From Cylindrobasidium torrendii FP15055 ss-10 (lineage: Eukaryota; Basidiomycota; Agaricomycetes; Agaricales; Physalacriaceae): a stretch of DNA of 64,000 nucleotides. This document shows, piece by piece, positions 19,693 to 30,854 of this stretch. Made by a program: the position numbers and the translations under genes. The stretch spans positions 186,001-250,000 of the forward strand of contig KN880438.1 in NCBI GenBank assembly GCA_000934385.1, read 5' to 3'. Below the pieces are notes generated by a model, which saw nothing but the letters and a program-made list of their open reading frames with translations, ran no database searches and was not told where the DNA came from. Numbering within the stretch: position 1 is the stretch's first letter; every line of letters begins with the position of its first letter.

Positions 19693-22420
19693 TCACCTCC
19701 GCCTCTCCCTCCTCGGCGGACTCATCGACACATCCCTCCCACGTCTCGCTCTCGGCGGCGTCTCATCCCTTCCTCCCCTTCTGCGCGGTGGCGGCGGTGA
19801 CATCGACACATCCCTCCCTCCCCCACGTCTCGGCGGGCTGTCGTCCCTCCTACGCGGCGGCGGACTCTCATCTCGGTATTTCCTCGACGGCGGAGGACTG
19901 TCTCTACGCCTAGACGGAGGACTCTCATCTCGGCGTCTCGAAGGCGGACTATCCCTATACCTCCTCCTAGGCGGGCTCATCGACACATCCCTCCCTCTTT
20001 CTCTTTCTCCTCTCCTCGGCGGGGACCGACTGTCCGAGTACCGCCTCCTCCTCGCACCGCGCTCGCTGGCGCTATCACTGTCGCTATCCGAAGAGGAATC
20101 ACTATCCGACGAGGAATCACTGTCCGAATCCGAAGATGAAGACGAGTCGGCTGCTTCGAGGGCGCGTCGTTGTTCCATGATGAGTTTGGGCGCATTCTAT
20201 GATGATTTTCGTCAGTATACAGGTCCACCGAAACCGAAAAAAAGTGGTCGCAGGAAGACAGAAAACAAAAATAAGCAAAGAGAAAGGGCAAGAGCAAGCG
20301 CACCTTCAAATACTCCCTCATCTCCTCCGTAACAGCACCCATCCCCACACTCGTAAAATAATTAACACTAAACCTCGTATCCTTCGGATTCCCCATCGGA
20401 AACATCCCCACACACGCATTCTTCACCTCCGGATCCCTAAACCGCTCCACAATAACCTTAACCCCCATCGCCGCCATAACCTCCGCAAACAATATCTTTA
20501 TAAAGATACGCGAGGAAGACGTGGTATCGTCCTCCGTCATCTTCACACACTCGAGCACGACCCACGAGATGGCGTCGGTCGCAAAAAGGTGTCCGAAGAG
20601 CTTGGCGATGTTCCGTAACCGGTTCGTCTCGTACCGATGGATCGTCTCGTAGTAGTTCGTGAACGCACGCTCGAGGCAGTCTGTCCACACACGGTTGAGC
20701 TTACTGAACCGCTCCGCAATAAGTCCATAGAACGACGAGTACGAGCGTTCTTGGGAACAACATTCGATGATCATGTTCACCAGTTCAATCTACACAGAAA
20801 CACGCATAAGTTGAATGTTGAAAAGGGGAAAAGGAAAACGCACCTCCTGCCCAGCATCCAACTGCACCTTGAGCAGCTTATGCACCGCCTCCTCATAATT
20901 CAACGCATTCATAATGGTGAGATAAATCGTCCGGCGGAGGTTAACCAAGTTCGTCTGCGTCCGGTCCTCAATGCCTTCCTTTTCTTGCGCGACTATACCA
21001 ACACATCAGTAACGTTCAAGGAATGCAGGAAAAAGAGAACGCACTCTCGCCTTCATCCTCACTCTCATCCGAAGACTCCTCACTCCCCTCCTCATCCGAA
21101 TCCTCGCCCAAAATCTCCGCCTTCAACTCCTTATACTGCTCCTCATGCTCAAGGAACTGCGGATCCACCTTGAACACATCTACACTCTTGTCAGCAAAAA
21201 ACACCAAAAATCCCTTACACAAAGTATTTGCGACGCACCAAGCCCAGGCTGCAACTCCAACTTATCATCCAACGAAATGGGATGCGGAATCTGGTCCGCC
21301 TCATCCACCAAATCCAACTCCTCCGGCACCGCCGGATTCTCCTTAAACTTATCCTTCCGAATCTGCATCAACACCTCAATCGCATACTGCACCCTCGGGC
21401 TGATATCCCCTTCATTAAGCGCCTTCCTGAACCGTTCAAACGACAGAGTACACCCCGTAGGGGAGTTTTCGGATAGGAAGGCACCGACTTCTTTCATGAA
21501 GGACACGGCGACTTGGACAGAGTCGTCTGCCGGTTTGGCGAGAAGGAAGGTGAAGATTTCGAGTGCGAGGACTTCGGTGATGACGCCTTGGTTGATGAGG
21601 TGTGCCAGGAAGGTTGACGAGGACATGCATACTGTCTGTACCACCCCCCAAAAACATTAGTTCCCATTCATTCACCCACATTCCCTCTCCATACCCAAGC
21701 AGGCAGGAGGAAAAGGAAACGCACCTTATCATTCCTCTTAAACGCCCTCCTAAACTGGCTCACCAGCCTATTCACAAGCACCTCCACCACCATCGGCAAC
21801 TTCGTATTCACCACCGCCACCACCGCCGCAAACACCGGCGTAAACGGCAAACTGCTCGCCTGCGCCTTCATCACGCTCCTCGCAAACAGCCCCTTCCCCC
21901 GAATCAAATTCTCGTTAAAGAGCTCCGGGATGATATCCTTGATATTCGTCCCATTCACCCTGTTCACTATACCTGTGATGCTTTTGCGCAGAGCGTCCCA
22001 GGAGAGGCGTTGGTACTCCGGACTCGATTTATCTTGGGAGAGCGCGGCTTGGAGGGCGCGCAGCCGCGCGGGGGGCATGTAGACGCCGCCGGAGCGTGTT
22101 GGGGTGGGTTCTGCGAGTTCTTTTCCTTTGTTTCCTGACTTCTCCTCCTGCTTCTCCTGCCCTGCATCCCCCGTCTTCTTGTCCCCGTCCCCATCACCCC
22201 CAAGCTCCCCATCCTCCTCCCCCACCGCACTCCGCCCCTTTTCGATATCCAATGCAGCAACACGCGAGCTGAGCTCAGGCGAGTGCGAGCGCCTGCGTGA
22301 CGCCGGGGGGCCGTCTTCCTGCGGTGACACGGACCTGCAGAACAACGTTCAATCAGTACAAGGAGTATGATGTATGTTTGGTGGTGCGTACCGTTTGCGT
22401 TTTGAGGCCACGGCAGACAT
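19693..22420 (-). CDS. CWC22: Pre-mRNA-splicing factor CWC22
   Basis: Seven exons (complement): 22420-22392, 22334-21725, 21635-21239, 21179-21045, 20992-20844, 20789-20304, 20196-19693; 769 aa. Order: a basic/acidic N-terminus; a MIF4G domain ([51 protein letters not shown]); an acidic linker ([20 protein letters not shown]); an MA3 domain ([60 protein letters not shown]); and a Ser/Arg/Pro-rich tail of about 150 aa with DVSMSPP repeats. CWC22 is a spliceosome component of activated complexes and, in animals, the eIF4A3 escort for exon-junction complex loading. The strong RS tail is longer than in yeast Cwc22 and fits an intron-rich genome. It diverges from the BAR-protein gene across 292 bp. 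Confidence 0.96.
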
Positions 22421-22712
22421 GGTGGTCTGGTCGAGGTTGGGTCTGGCTTACGTCAGACGTGTAGGCGTGCCGAGAGGGTGTGGCGGTGGCGGTGCGGAGC
22501 ACTTTGATTTTGAGGTTGTGTGGGAGGCCGACTCTGAGATTTCATTCGTCTTAGGCGTAAATACTCGCGCTCAGAGGTTCTTGAATTGCCCAGCCAAGCC
22601 GAACAAGTCCACCGTCATTCGATAATCTCAATGCAACCAAACAGGATCGCGAAGATCGGCCCGAGCTTATCTCTGGAAACAATTCACGCTTCCACACATC
22701 ATCATCATCACC
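22421..22712. promoter_or_regulatory. Shared divergent promoter, CWC22 / Gvp36-like
   Basis: 292 bp between two opposed start codons. No TATA box. A CATCATCATCATCACC run lies immediately before the plus-strand ATG. Confidence 0.6.
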
Positions 22713-23752
22713 ATGGATTGGACCAAGAACTGGAGCACGATAACCAAAGGGTTCAACACCGGCGTGCAAGCCACCCGTGAACGGCTAGGCCAAGTCGAAG
22801 CCGACGAAATCACCGAGTTGCCGCAAGAATACAAAGACCTCGAAGCCCGCGTCGACCAGCTCCGCAACGCCCACATCGGCCTGCACAAAGTCGCCAACGT
22901 CTACAACACCGAAGCCTACGACTACCCCGTCCACATCCAAGAATCCCTCGCCGACTTCGGCTCGACGCTCGGCGCAAGCTTCTCCTCCCTCGCCGCGCAG
23001 TTCCCCGCCGCGAAAAGCCCCACGTCGCCCACATCCACCCAGCCCCCTCCTCCGAAGACGCAACCGCACAAGACCCTCCCGCATGCGCTGTCCCGCGCCT
23101 CCGCGGCATCGGCATCGCTCCTGCCCCCGCCCAGCAGACTCGCGGATGCGCTGAACCAGTATTCGGCCGGATGGGCTGCTGTGGCTGATGCGCGCGTCGA
23201 GCATGACCAGGTTGTGCGCCAGCGCTTCTTGCAGCCGTGGCAGACTACATTGAATACGACTATCGCGGTCGCTATGAAGGCGCGCCAGGCTGTTAAAGCC
23301 AGCCGCCTTGAGTTGGATGCTGCTAAACAGGCGTACGTCTCCCCTTCTCCCCTTCTCCCTTCCCCATTTTTCCGTTCATTTGCTACCCAACACCCTTTAT
23401 TTCTGTAAACAACAATCCTCCCGCATACAATCCTCCCACATCCAACACTTTCTAACTAACTCTTCTCATTCTCCTGCACAGTCTAAAGACCAGCACACCC
23501 GCAAAGCAAGAACACGCCCGCCTCCAAGTCGAGAACGCCGAAGACGACCTCGTGCAGAAGACCGAAGTAGCTATCACGCTGATGAAGACCGTCCTAGACA
23601 ACCCTGAGCCTATCAAGAACCTCAACGAGCTCATCAAAGCCCAGGCGGAGTACTTCGCGCGCGCGACGGAGGCACTGCAGAGTGCGCAGGGTGAGATAGA
23701 GGAATTGAGTGTGCAGGCGGAGGGAGAGTATAGGAAGTCGCGCGAGCATTAA
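22713..23752 (+). CDS. GVP36: BAR-domain protein of the Gvp36 type
   Basis: Exons 22713-23332 and 23482-23752; 296 aa. The N-terminus MDWTKNWSTITKGFNTGVQA and the coiled-coil helices (LPQEYKDLEARVDQLR, HARLQVENAEDDLVQKT, PIKNLNELIKAQAEYFARA) are those of fungal BAR proteins related to yeast Gvp36. A Pro/Ser-rich spacer interrupts the first helices at about 105-145. Gvp36 is a peripheral Golgi and vesicle protein acting in endocytosis and vacuole and actin organisation. The BAR coiled coil would bind and bend membrane. Length is close to the family norm. The 149-nt intron is longer than its neighbours. Confidence 0.85.
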
Positions 23753-24029
23753 GGGAGGAATGTCGAATGGTGAGGTTGGAAGGAAGTAGTGAGATGATGA
23801 TGGATACCTTTATGATGATTTGAAATATTGAAAGTAAATGTTAGAATGTATTTTCTTTGCACCTGACTGGCACGCCTCCCACTTCTGTACGGGATGATAG
23901 CATTTGACGTTGGACTCTGGAGACTTTCTGAGCACGAGCATGTTGAGAGGGATGAGTATTACGGTAGTAGGTTGTATGTATGTACTTGGTGTATGCGGAA
24001 TGCGTAGGCCGTTGGAGGTACAACACATC

Positions 24030-24933
24030 TCAATGTTTCGGCATACTTTCAAACTTGTCGAACCCAAGTGACTTTTGGACTACTTCGTCCGCTGCATCTG
24101 GTTCGAGCATCCCATGATCATTTCGTCGTGCGCTGGAAGGAATAAGACAGATGGTCAGTACACATTTGAGCTGAGCCGAGGTGAGACGCACCGGAAGAAC
24201 GTGTACGACAAAACCACATCCTCCACATCACGACACGAAGGATCGTCCAACATATCCTTGTCAATGAAGAACAGCAAAGGCATATCCACTTCTTCCCCAG
24301 CAAGCAAGCGCTGCTCCTCAAAGCAGAAACACTCGACCTTGGAGAAATACGGAGCCACCTATCCCTGCATAAGCCCCACAACACCCAAACCCACATGAAG
24401 CAGTGTGAAAACCAAAACTCACTCGATCTGGGGTAACATTATACGTCGCAATGCCTATAATATCCTTATTCGACATATTCTTCGCCGTGTAGAACGCCAG
24501 ACTGCTTTCCCCGGGGAGGACATTCACAACGGTTTGCTGAGGCTTGAAAGACCAAGGGAGTGCGCCAGACTTATCCGCATTGAAGTGCACCTTGATGCGT
24601 CGTGCATTCTCCGCAGGAACCAGCCTCTCCGGCTCGAAATACCCCGTCATCGGTGTCCCAGCGAACCCCGTTGCGGCGCAGAACATCCTGTACAGTGGTA
24701 CGGCGGCGTAAGTCACACCGAGGGCGACTACTATCTTGTAGAGACAGATGCGCTCAGAGACGTATAGCTGGGGGAAGGCAAAGTGTACTCACGACGGATC
24801 CCGTGTATAGCAAGAAGCTGCGATTCCTCTGGCGGTGGACTTCAGAGACTCTATTCGCAGTCATAGGCGATGGGCGCCTCGGTAGAGGAGGCGGCGTGGA
24901 CAGGCCGCGGAATGGCGGGAGGTTGCTGCGCAT
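24030..24933 (-). CDS. COX11: Cytochrome c oxidase assembly protein COX11
   Basis: Four exons (complement): 24933-24793, 24734-24423, 24358-24192, 24132-24030; 240 aa. A basic, Pro/Ser/Arg-rich presequence of about 40 aa is followed by RNRSFLLYTGSV, one membrane segment, TYAAVPLYRMFCAATGFAGT, and the copper-binding motif CFCF (Cys at about 161 and 163) in VECFCFEEQRL. VVLSYTFF closes the domain. Cox11 sits in the mitochondrial inner membrane and delivers copper to the CuB centre of Cox1. The copper motif is intact. The start at 24933 was chosen because it gives an in-frame targeting peptide; a second ATG five bases upstream is out of frame. Confidence 0.95.
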
Positions 24934-25997
24934 GCATTGTGTGGAGGGGAATCTGAACTAGCAGGACAGTGAGGGAAATGCTTGGGAGGAGACGCGTGTC
25001 CAGACACACCCGTCGCGTCGTTGCTCTCAGTAGTTGTGTTGTGAGCATGATGCAGAGGTCAGATTCGGCAAGTACCGATCCGTTCCGCCACACAGATCTC
25101 GACTTCGGCCATCATCATCATCTTGCTCCATAGGAATTACAGTATTGACTGCCCTCGATTCCGAGTCTCACGAACACAACAAACGCTCGTCTAAATTTGA
25201 GCTTGAAACTGCTGCGTACTTGTACATACTGGACACATGTACGAACCGCGGTATCAGCAATTCAAGAATGAATCTTTCACTTTTCGATGACGCCGTCAGG
25301 CTACTCAAAGTCACACTCGCTGCGCAGTTCTTCTCCCTCGGACGTCAAGGCTGCAATAATACTGCAATAATATTATCACCGCTGTCTAACAATAAAACGT
25401 CCTAACGACCGGGTCGAGTATTCCTCGGCCAAGTTCATTGTTTACTTAATCGTCGCCTCCCCACCAATGTGCGAGTCCGCCCCACAAGCTACACATGGCT
25501 TTGTATACACACTCCGCGGTTCCCAGACAAAGCCTACTCGTCGAGACTTGTCTGTCCCTCATGCTTTGTTGACCGTCGTGGTCAGGCGCAGCACCAACTA
25601 GAAGACATCAGTCTCCGCCAGGCCAATAGCATGTACTGGAGCGCTGGATACCCACAAAGGGTATTTCGTTCGAGGGATACCCCGAGCGCTGTGCATATAC
25701 ATCAGGACCCTTTTGATCTCTTTGTGGATGCCGAATAGCTGAACGCTCCAACGCTCCACTCGTAAATATGGTTTCCAAGGACCCTTCGGTCCTTTCGAAG
25801 CACCACCCCCCCGACCACGTATAAAAAGCCTCGACGAACCACCTCTCCAATTCCCAAAAACTTTCCTCTCTTTCCCCTCCCTTCTTGCACGAAGCTCACA
25901 TACGCAATCCCAACCCCGCGGGATCACATTCTCTGAAAACCCCTTTTTGACGTCGACACACAAACACACTTTCTTAACGCACCAAAAAACCGTGACA
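24934..25997. promoter_or_regulatory. Intergenic region with TATA box of the repeat-precursor gene
   Basis: About 1.06 kb between COX11 and the secreted repeat protein. A TATA box (GTATAAAAA) at 25819-25827 lies about 170 bp before the ATG at 25998 and is preceded by GACCAC. The rest holds no family-matching frame; a 123-codon plus-strand frame at 25034-25405 has no recognisable motif. Confidence 0.6.
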
Positions 25998-27701
25998 ATG
26001 TTCTCTCTGGCCAAGTTCGTCCCACTCGCTTTGGCGTTGATCGCTGCGGGTGCTCCAGTCTCCTCCGAGCTTGGCGCCGCTACCTCCGGCGTGCCCCAGC
26101 CCACGTCGAGCGGCGTGATCCCATCTGCAAGTGGTAGCGCTCTGCCCAGCGGCAGCGCCTTCCCCGGCGCCCCCCAACCATCTGGCGGCGCCTGCCCGCC
26201 TCCATTCCCGCCTTCGCCATCTGAGTCGGGCGCGTTCCCTGGCTCTGACATTCCCCAGCCTTCGGCAAGCGGTGCTACACGTACGTTCTCCTGCCGCCTA
26301 CGCGCATTGTTTCCGTTTACTGATAATTTGGTCATAGCTGGACAAAACTTCCCCCTGCGTCGCCAATACGGCTCGTCGGGCTCTAGCGCCTCAGGCTCTG
26401 AATCGGGTCTCCCATCCTCAGGCGTTCCTGCCCCAACTGGAAGTGCACCTGGTGCACCTGTGCCGTCTGGCAGTGGGTTCCCTGGTGGCGGTGAAGGCGG
26501 ATGCGCGCCTCCCCCACCTCCTCCTTGCGATGGTACGCTTTCTTCCCATTAAGTTACTTCGGTACGAAAAATCTCATTACATTTCAGGTGGCGAGTCTGG
26601 CTCTGCCAGTGGCTCTTTCCCTGCTCCTACTGGCGCACCTGGTTCGTCTTCGCACACCATGCTCTCGACACTCGTACTCACCACTTTCGTGCAGGCTCAG
26701 CCGGTGGTTCTCTCCCCAGCCCATCTGGCGCTCCAAGCGGTGTGAGCGGCTCAGCCATCCCAACAGGCTCTTCATCCGCATCTGCTGGTGGCGACGGCCC
26801 CGGCGTTGTCTACCGCCGCCAGTACGGCGCTGCGTCGGGAAGTAGTGGCGCATCAAGCGGTGCTCCGATCACTGGATCGGCGGCACCCACGCCCTCAGGT
26901 TCGCAGCTCCCGCCCTCGCCTTCGGGAGGTGTCCCAGGCGGTCCTGGAGGAGGAGGATGCCCTGGTATGTTTTCTCAAGGACTTCGTGGTTTTTGTGCTG
27001 ATGGCTTTGAAGCTCCCCCCTCAGGATCTGCTGGCGTTCCCGCCCCATCTGGCTCTGCTGGGTTCCCTGAACCATCTGGTTCTGCTGGATTCCCTGCGCC
27101 GTCCGGATCTGCTGGTGCCCCCGTCCCGTCAGGCTCTGCAGGTATTCCATCAGGCTCTGCAGGCGTTCCAACCAGCTCTACCGCAAGCTCTGCGCCTTCC
27201 TCCCATCCCATGGGCGGAGGGCGTATGATGCGTCGTCAATATGGCTCTCCGTCCGACATTCCCGCCTCAAGCGCGCCTGTCCCAGATCCGTCAGGTTCAG
27301 CCGGCGTCCCAGTTCCCTCTGGCTCAGCTGGCGTCCCGACAGGCAGCGGCTCTGCTGTCCCCCTCCCGACTGGAAGTGGCTCGGCTGCTCCATTCCCTTC
27401 GGCGAGTGGTTCTGCTGCTCCATTCCCTTCGGCGAGTGGTTCTGCTGCTCCCTTCCCATCCGGCTCAGGCTCTGTCCCCGCTCCTTCCGGTTCAGGCTCT
27501 GCTCCTGCTCCTTCTGGCAGCGCTGGGTGCGGTGGCTCCCCCTTCCCCGGCGGTGAAGGTGCCCCTGGTGGCGAGGAGGGTGGATACCCAAGCGGTGAGG
27601 AGGGCGGTTTCCCAGGCGGCGAAGAGGGTGGTTTCCCCGGAGAGGAAAGCGGCTCTGTCCCATCCCCGAGTGCCGACCCATCTGCCCCATCGACTTACTA
27701 A
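25998..27701 (+). CDS. Secreted Ser/Gly/Pro repeat protein with Kex2-type sites (KEP-like precursor)
   Basis: Exons 25998-26280, 26338-26532, 26588-26641, 26695-26964, 27025-27701; 492 aa. Residues 1-22 form a signal peptide (MFSLAKFVPLALALIAAGAP). The mature protein is almost only Ser, Gly, Pro and Ala. It contains three units of about 117 aa, each opened by Arg-Arg-Gln-Tyr-Gly (Arg pairs at 102-103, 218-219 and 337-338). Units also carry a Gly-rich cysteine site (GGGEGGC, GGGGC, AGCGG). Many SGSAG-type pentads fill exon 5. All four introns are in phase 1 and split a Gly or Pro codon, so exons are interchangeable modules. This fits Kex2-processed repeat proteins of fungi, which release secreted peptides; a cell-wall or hydrophobic surface protein is the alternative. 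Product unknown; no enzyme genes for peptide modification are adjacent. A canonical TATA box suggests regulated, strong expression. Confidence 0.75.
27365..27465 (+). repeat. About 30-bp tandem coding repeats in exon 5 of the secreted precursor
   Basis: Two exact and one or two diverged copies of a 30-bp unit encode SGSAAPFPSA-type decapeptides. Confidence 0.7.
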
Positions 27702-28667
27702 ACAACTAACGGACTCTCACCTTACGAACCTCGTAATTTACAGCATGGCATACTCGTATATGTGCTCCTAGACGGAGTGGCATGGTATCATTTGCTTATT
27801 TGTATCGATAGCTTGTCGCATGGAACGTACTTGCAACTTTTCTAAATTATCATTTGACTTGGACTTCGTGCTTTTGTGTGTGTGTGTGATGAACGAGGAG
27901 ATTGTTGGCATTGGGCCAGCCTAAAGCAGGTTCTTGGCCAGTCGCTGCATATACCAGCTATGTCAGTGACGTGTCTTGGTTCCAGATCTTGGAATGTTCA
28001 TATACGGACACCAACATTTTCTCGAGAAATTGAACATGATCTTTCAGGTCATTCAATCATAGCGGCACTACCTTCGTTTAAGCACTTGTCTGCATGCCTG
28101 CCATTTGCCACTCGTGGCTCGTGGAGTGAATGAAGCCGCGATTTTCATTGTTCCACGTGCAGTACTACTAAGCCGCCGGATGTTGTAGAGTGTACCTTGT
28201 CGACCAGGCCGTTAAGAACTTTCATGGACAAGGTCCAGCTCATTCCGACATCCGGCCCGAGACCTAGACATCCTTACACTCAGAGGTTCTTGCTACTATA
28301 CCTGTCATTCTTCTGTCTCTGTTCGTAGTCGACACAATGTGAATTGCTCTCAGTCTGAATCTCTCGAACGACACTGCTATATTTCAAGTCAGCTTGAACC
28401 ATGACGAGTACATCCGACATATATCCCTCGTGAACCCTGTATCCACGAGAGGATGGCTGCGCTTCACAGACCGCTTTCCGACAGTGATCCTTTCCACCGG
28501 CCCATATCGAGGCTCGGCTGCTTTGGACCACGCATATAAGAACGCCCTGTGCGAGCAGGAGCATCTTTAAATCCTTGCCCTCTCGTTTCCCCTTGCCTCT
28601 CGTTAGCCCTAGCGGTAACCACATTCATTCACGCACAACACCCCACTTGTGGTTTGAAGACTTGGTC
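27702..28667. promoter_or_regulatory. Intergenic region with TATA box of the second secreted gene
   Basis: About 965 bp. A TATA box (CATATAAG) at 28533-28540 lies about 130 bp before the ATG at 28668. It is directly preceded by GACCACG, as at the neighbouring secreted gene. A GT microsatellite is near 27877-27888. No gene seen. Confidence 0.55.
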
Positions 28668-29814
28668 ATGTTTGCTGCTGCTTTCCTCCAGCTCGCTCTG
28701 GCGTTGACCGTCATGGGCGACTCCTGGGGTCCTGCATACTCCCTTGGCCCGACGGCCTCCGCCATCATCGAGTCGACAGTCACTTTCAACCCTGGCACAC
28801 CACCAGCTAACCCCAAAGAGTGCGTCGCATTGCCATCTTCATCCAACAATCGCAACACGAACTCATCCTGTGTGTAGTGCTCTCTTCCTCTGGCCTGGTA
28901 TCAGCAATGCCACCAGTGGGTTAATCCAGTCCGGCGCCGACCAGCTCGCGGACCAGAACGCATAGTACGCACTCCCTCCTCAGCGCTCTCAAGTCTGTCT
29001 GTATTAATACGTATCCATTCTCATAGTTGTGGTGCAACCGACGACCAGTGGTGTGTCATGGCCAGCTATTTCGGTGTCGTCGACGGTACTACCACCCAAC
29101 TCAACGGCGCCGCCACGCCTGTCGACGCAAACACGCCTTTCACGATTCACTACAAGCTGCAGGACGACCAGATTACCTGGGATCAGACCGTCACGCTGAA
29201 CGGAGAGGTCATTTCCACGCTCCAGAGTTGTATGTCCTCTCAATTGTTATCTGCCTTCGAATGGTGCTGACGACGCTGCAGCCGATGGTCCTCTGATTTC
29301 AGGTGGATGGGGAACTGGGACGGAATGCCAGTCTGATTGTACTGGAACGACGTCAGCCCAGGTAGCTCTTTGCTTTCCTGTCTCGAAAGTGTTGGCACTC
29401 ACGCATAGAATGCAGACATACTCCAACATTACTATCGTCCTCCAAGATGCCGACATGTCCTTCAGCAATACCCTCGGCAAGGGCGAAGGTGTCGAGGCAT
29501 CCGAGCTCGTCACAGCCGACAACGGAAAGACATGGACCATCGAAAGCATCACCATCCCCGCTATGGTTGAGGGTCAGGCAGTAACATCGGAATCGGAGGC
29601 CATCCTAGCATCCACCGGGGCAGTCCCGTCTTCGACTGTCGTACCTTCCGGTTCGACGGCGCGGTCGTCTTTCCCCACGCCGGGTTCTGGATCCCTACCA
29701 AGTGGTCAAGGTCAGTCTCCTGGTAAGCCGGGCCGCCGTCCGTCGCGCCGCGCGCCTGGCCTGAAGAAGGAGGTCAATATCAAGGGCAGACGCGTTACTC
29801 GCATAATGCCTTGA
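28668..29814 (+). CDS. Secreted protein of an uncharacterised basidiomycete family
   Basis: Exons 28668-28819, 28878-28964, 29027-29229, 29282-29361, 29416-29814; 306 aa. The N-terminus MFAAAFLQLALALTVMG is signal-like. The globular part has LFLWPGISNATSGLIQ, CGATDDQWCV, WDQTVTLNGEVISTLQS and a DCTGTTSAQ stretch, then ITIVLQDADMSF. It looks like a beta-rich secreted domain with two probable disulfides and N-glycosylation sites (NAT, NIT). I recall proteins of this layout from agaricomycete secretomes but know no function. After about residue 245 the chain becomes Ser/Pro/Gly-rich and ends in a very basic tail (RRPSRR, GRRVTR), where a cell-wall anchor or GPI signal would be more usual. An unrecognised 3' intron could alter the tail; GTCAGT and GTAAGC donors occur near 29711-29722. 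Confidence 0.75.
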
Positions 29815-30854
29815 AGTTCAAACTGGAAGATGGGAAGACGCAGGTCATTGTAGTGTAAACATATATCAGGTAGTAGCGGGGATATGAGTGTACATCGCAA
29901 ACTCAATCGGCGCATCGCGAAAATTTTGGTATGACATATCCGAGTTAGTACAGACGCACATAAGACACGAAGCGTAGAGTCGAGTCGATATAGTGCCAGC
30001 CCTCCAGATGGTTTGATGGTGCACCGACCGTTGCGTCTGTTGAGGCATATGCCCTGCTCATCGAACTCCATTGCCTCAATGTACAGACAGGCATTCCTTC
30101 ATAGGTATGGAAATGCTGCAGAGCAATGATAAGGGTCCTGTGGTGCCACTGGAAGTAATCATTCCACGCCTTCGAGGATGTTGGATAATTCTGGGTGTCG
30201 AACGATAGAGAAAGCGAGGCATCATTTTCTGCAGTCTCGGAGATGCATCGTTCCAATGAACCCTTTGGCAGAACAAAGGTAACGCGAGTTCTGCCCACAG
30301 AACTGCATTTGAAGAGGGCGACGCCTATTGTTGGTTTTATTGTACATGTTGAGTGGCTGTAGGGCCGTGGAAGGAAGAACAAGCGAGGAATATCATGCGA
30401 TATCGTGACGGTGTAGGTATTCTCGAAGTTGTGGACGCATAGTTCTGGAAGGTTGAAATTACACCAAAATTGGAGCCATACCGTGCATGTAGTGGTAAAT
30501 ACTCGTCGATGGTTGAGTTCAAGTTTGAAGTTAAGGCTTCCCGCCGCCCGGAGTGCGGACTGTATTGTAGATCACGGGCCGATCATGAGTCTCGATCTGT
30601 GCTGAGCCGGACGTCCCTCATCCTGTTTCTCGTTAATCCGACGACGTCGACGACACACTCACTCGTGGCTTTCTGTAACAGCACAAAATACCGTTCAAAG
30701 AAACAACAACGGCCCATCCTCGTCAACATCGTCTCTTGACTGCTTCAGTGCTTGAGTCTATCGCACCGACCCTCGTTGCGCCCATACCCTGCACCGAGTT
30801 TTGCGCGCATCCAAAGCACCATCCCAATATCCCACTACGCACAGGAACACAGCT
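29815..30854. other. Intergenic region between secreted gene and PHD gene
   Basis: About 1.04 kb. The only notable content is a long minus-strand open frame at 29945-30571, listed separately. Confidence 0.4.
29945..30571 (-). CDS. Unrecognised 209-codon open frame without its own ATG
   Basis: The frame is open from just after a stop at 30572-30574 down to 29945, but its first ATG lies late. It could be the last exon of a gene whose first exon lies near 30620: an ATG-Arg-Asp stub there can be joined through a GT...ACAG intron in frame. The protein shows no motif I know; it has mixed composition (many His, Thr, Ser, Tyr) and no signal peptide. It may equally be a decayed gene or chance. Confidence 0.25.
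   Translation of the reverse strand, partial: STIQSALRAAGSLNFKLELNHRRVFTTTCTVWLQFWCNFNLPELCVHNFENTYTVTISHDIPRLFFLPRPYSHSTCTIKPTIGVALFKCSSVGRTRVTFVLPKGSLERCISETAENDASLSLSFDTQNYPTSSKAWNDYFQWHHRTLIIALQHFHTYEGMPVCTLRQWSSMSRAYASTDATVGAPSNHLEGWHYIDSTLRFVSYVRLY

Noticed and set aside
25598..26335. 245-codon minus-strand open frame antisense to the secreted precursor
   Set aside because: It mirrors the GC-rich Ser/Gly/Pro repeats, has no family motif, and overlaps a well-supported spliced plus-strand gene with signal peptide and TATA box.
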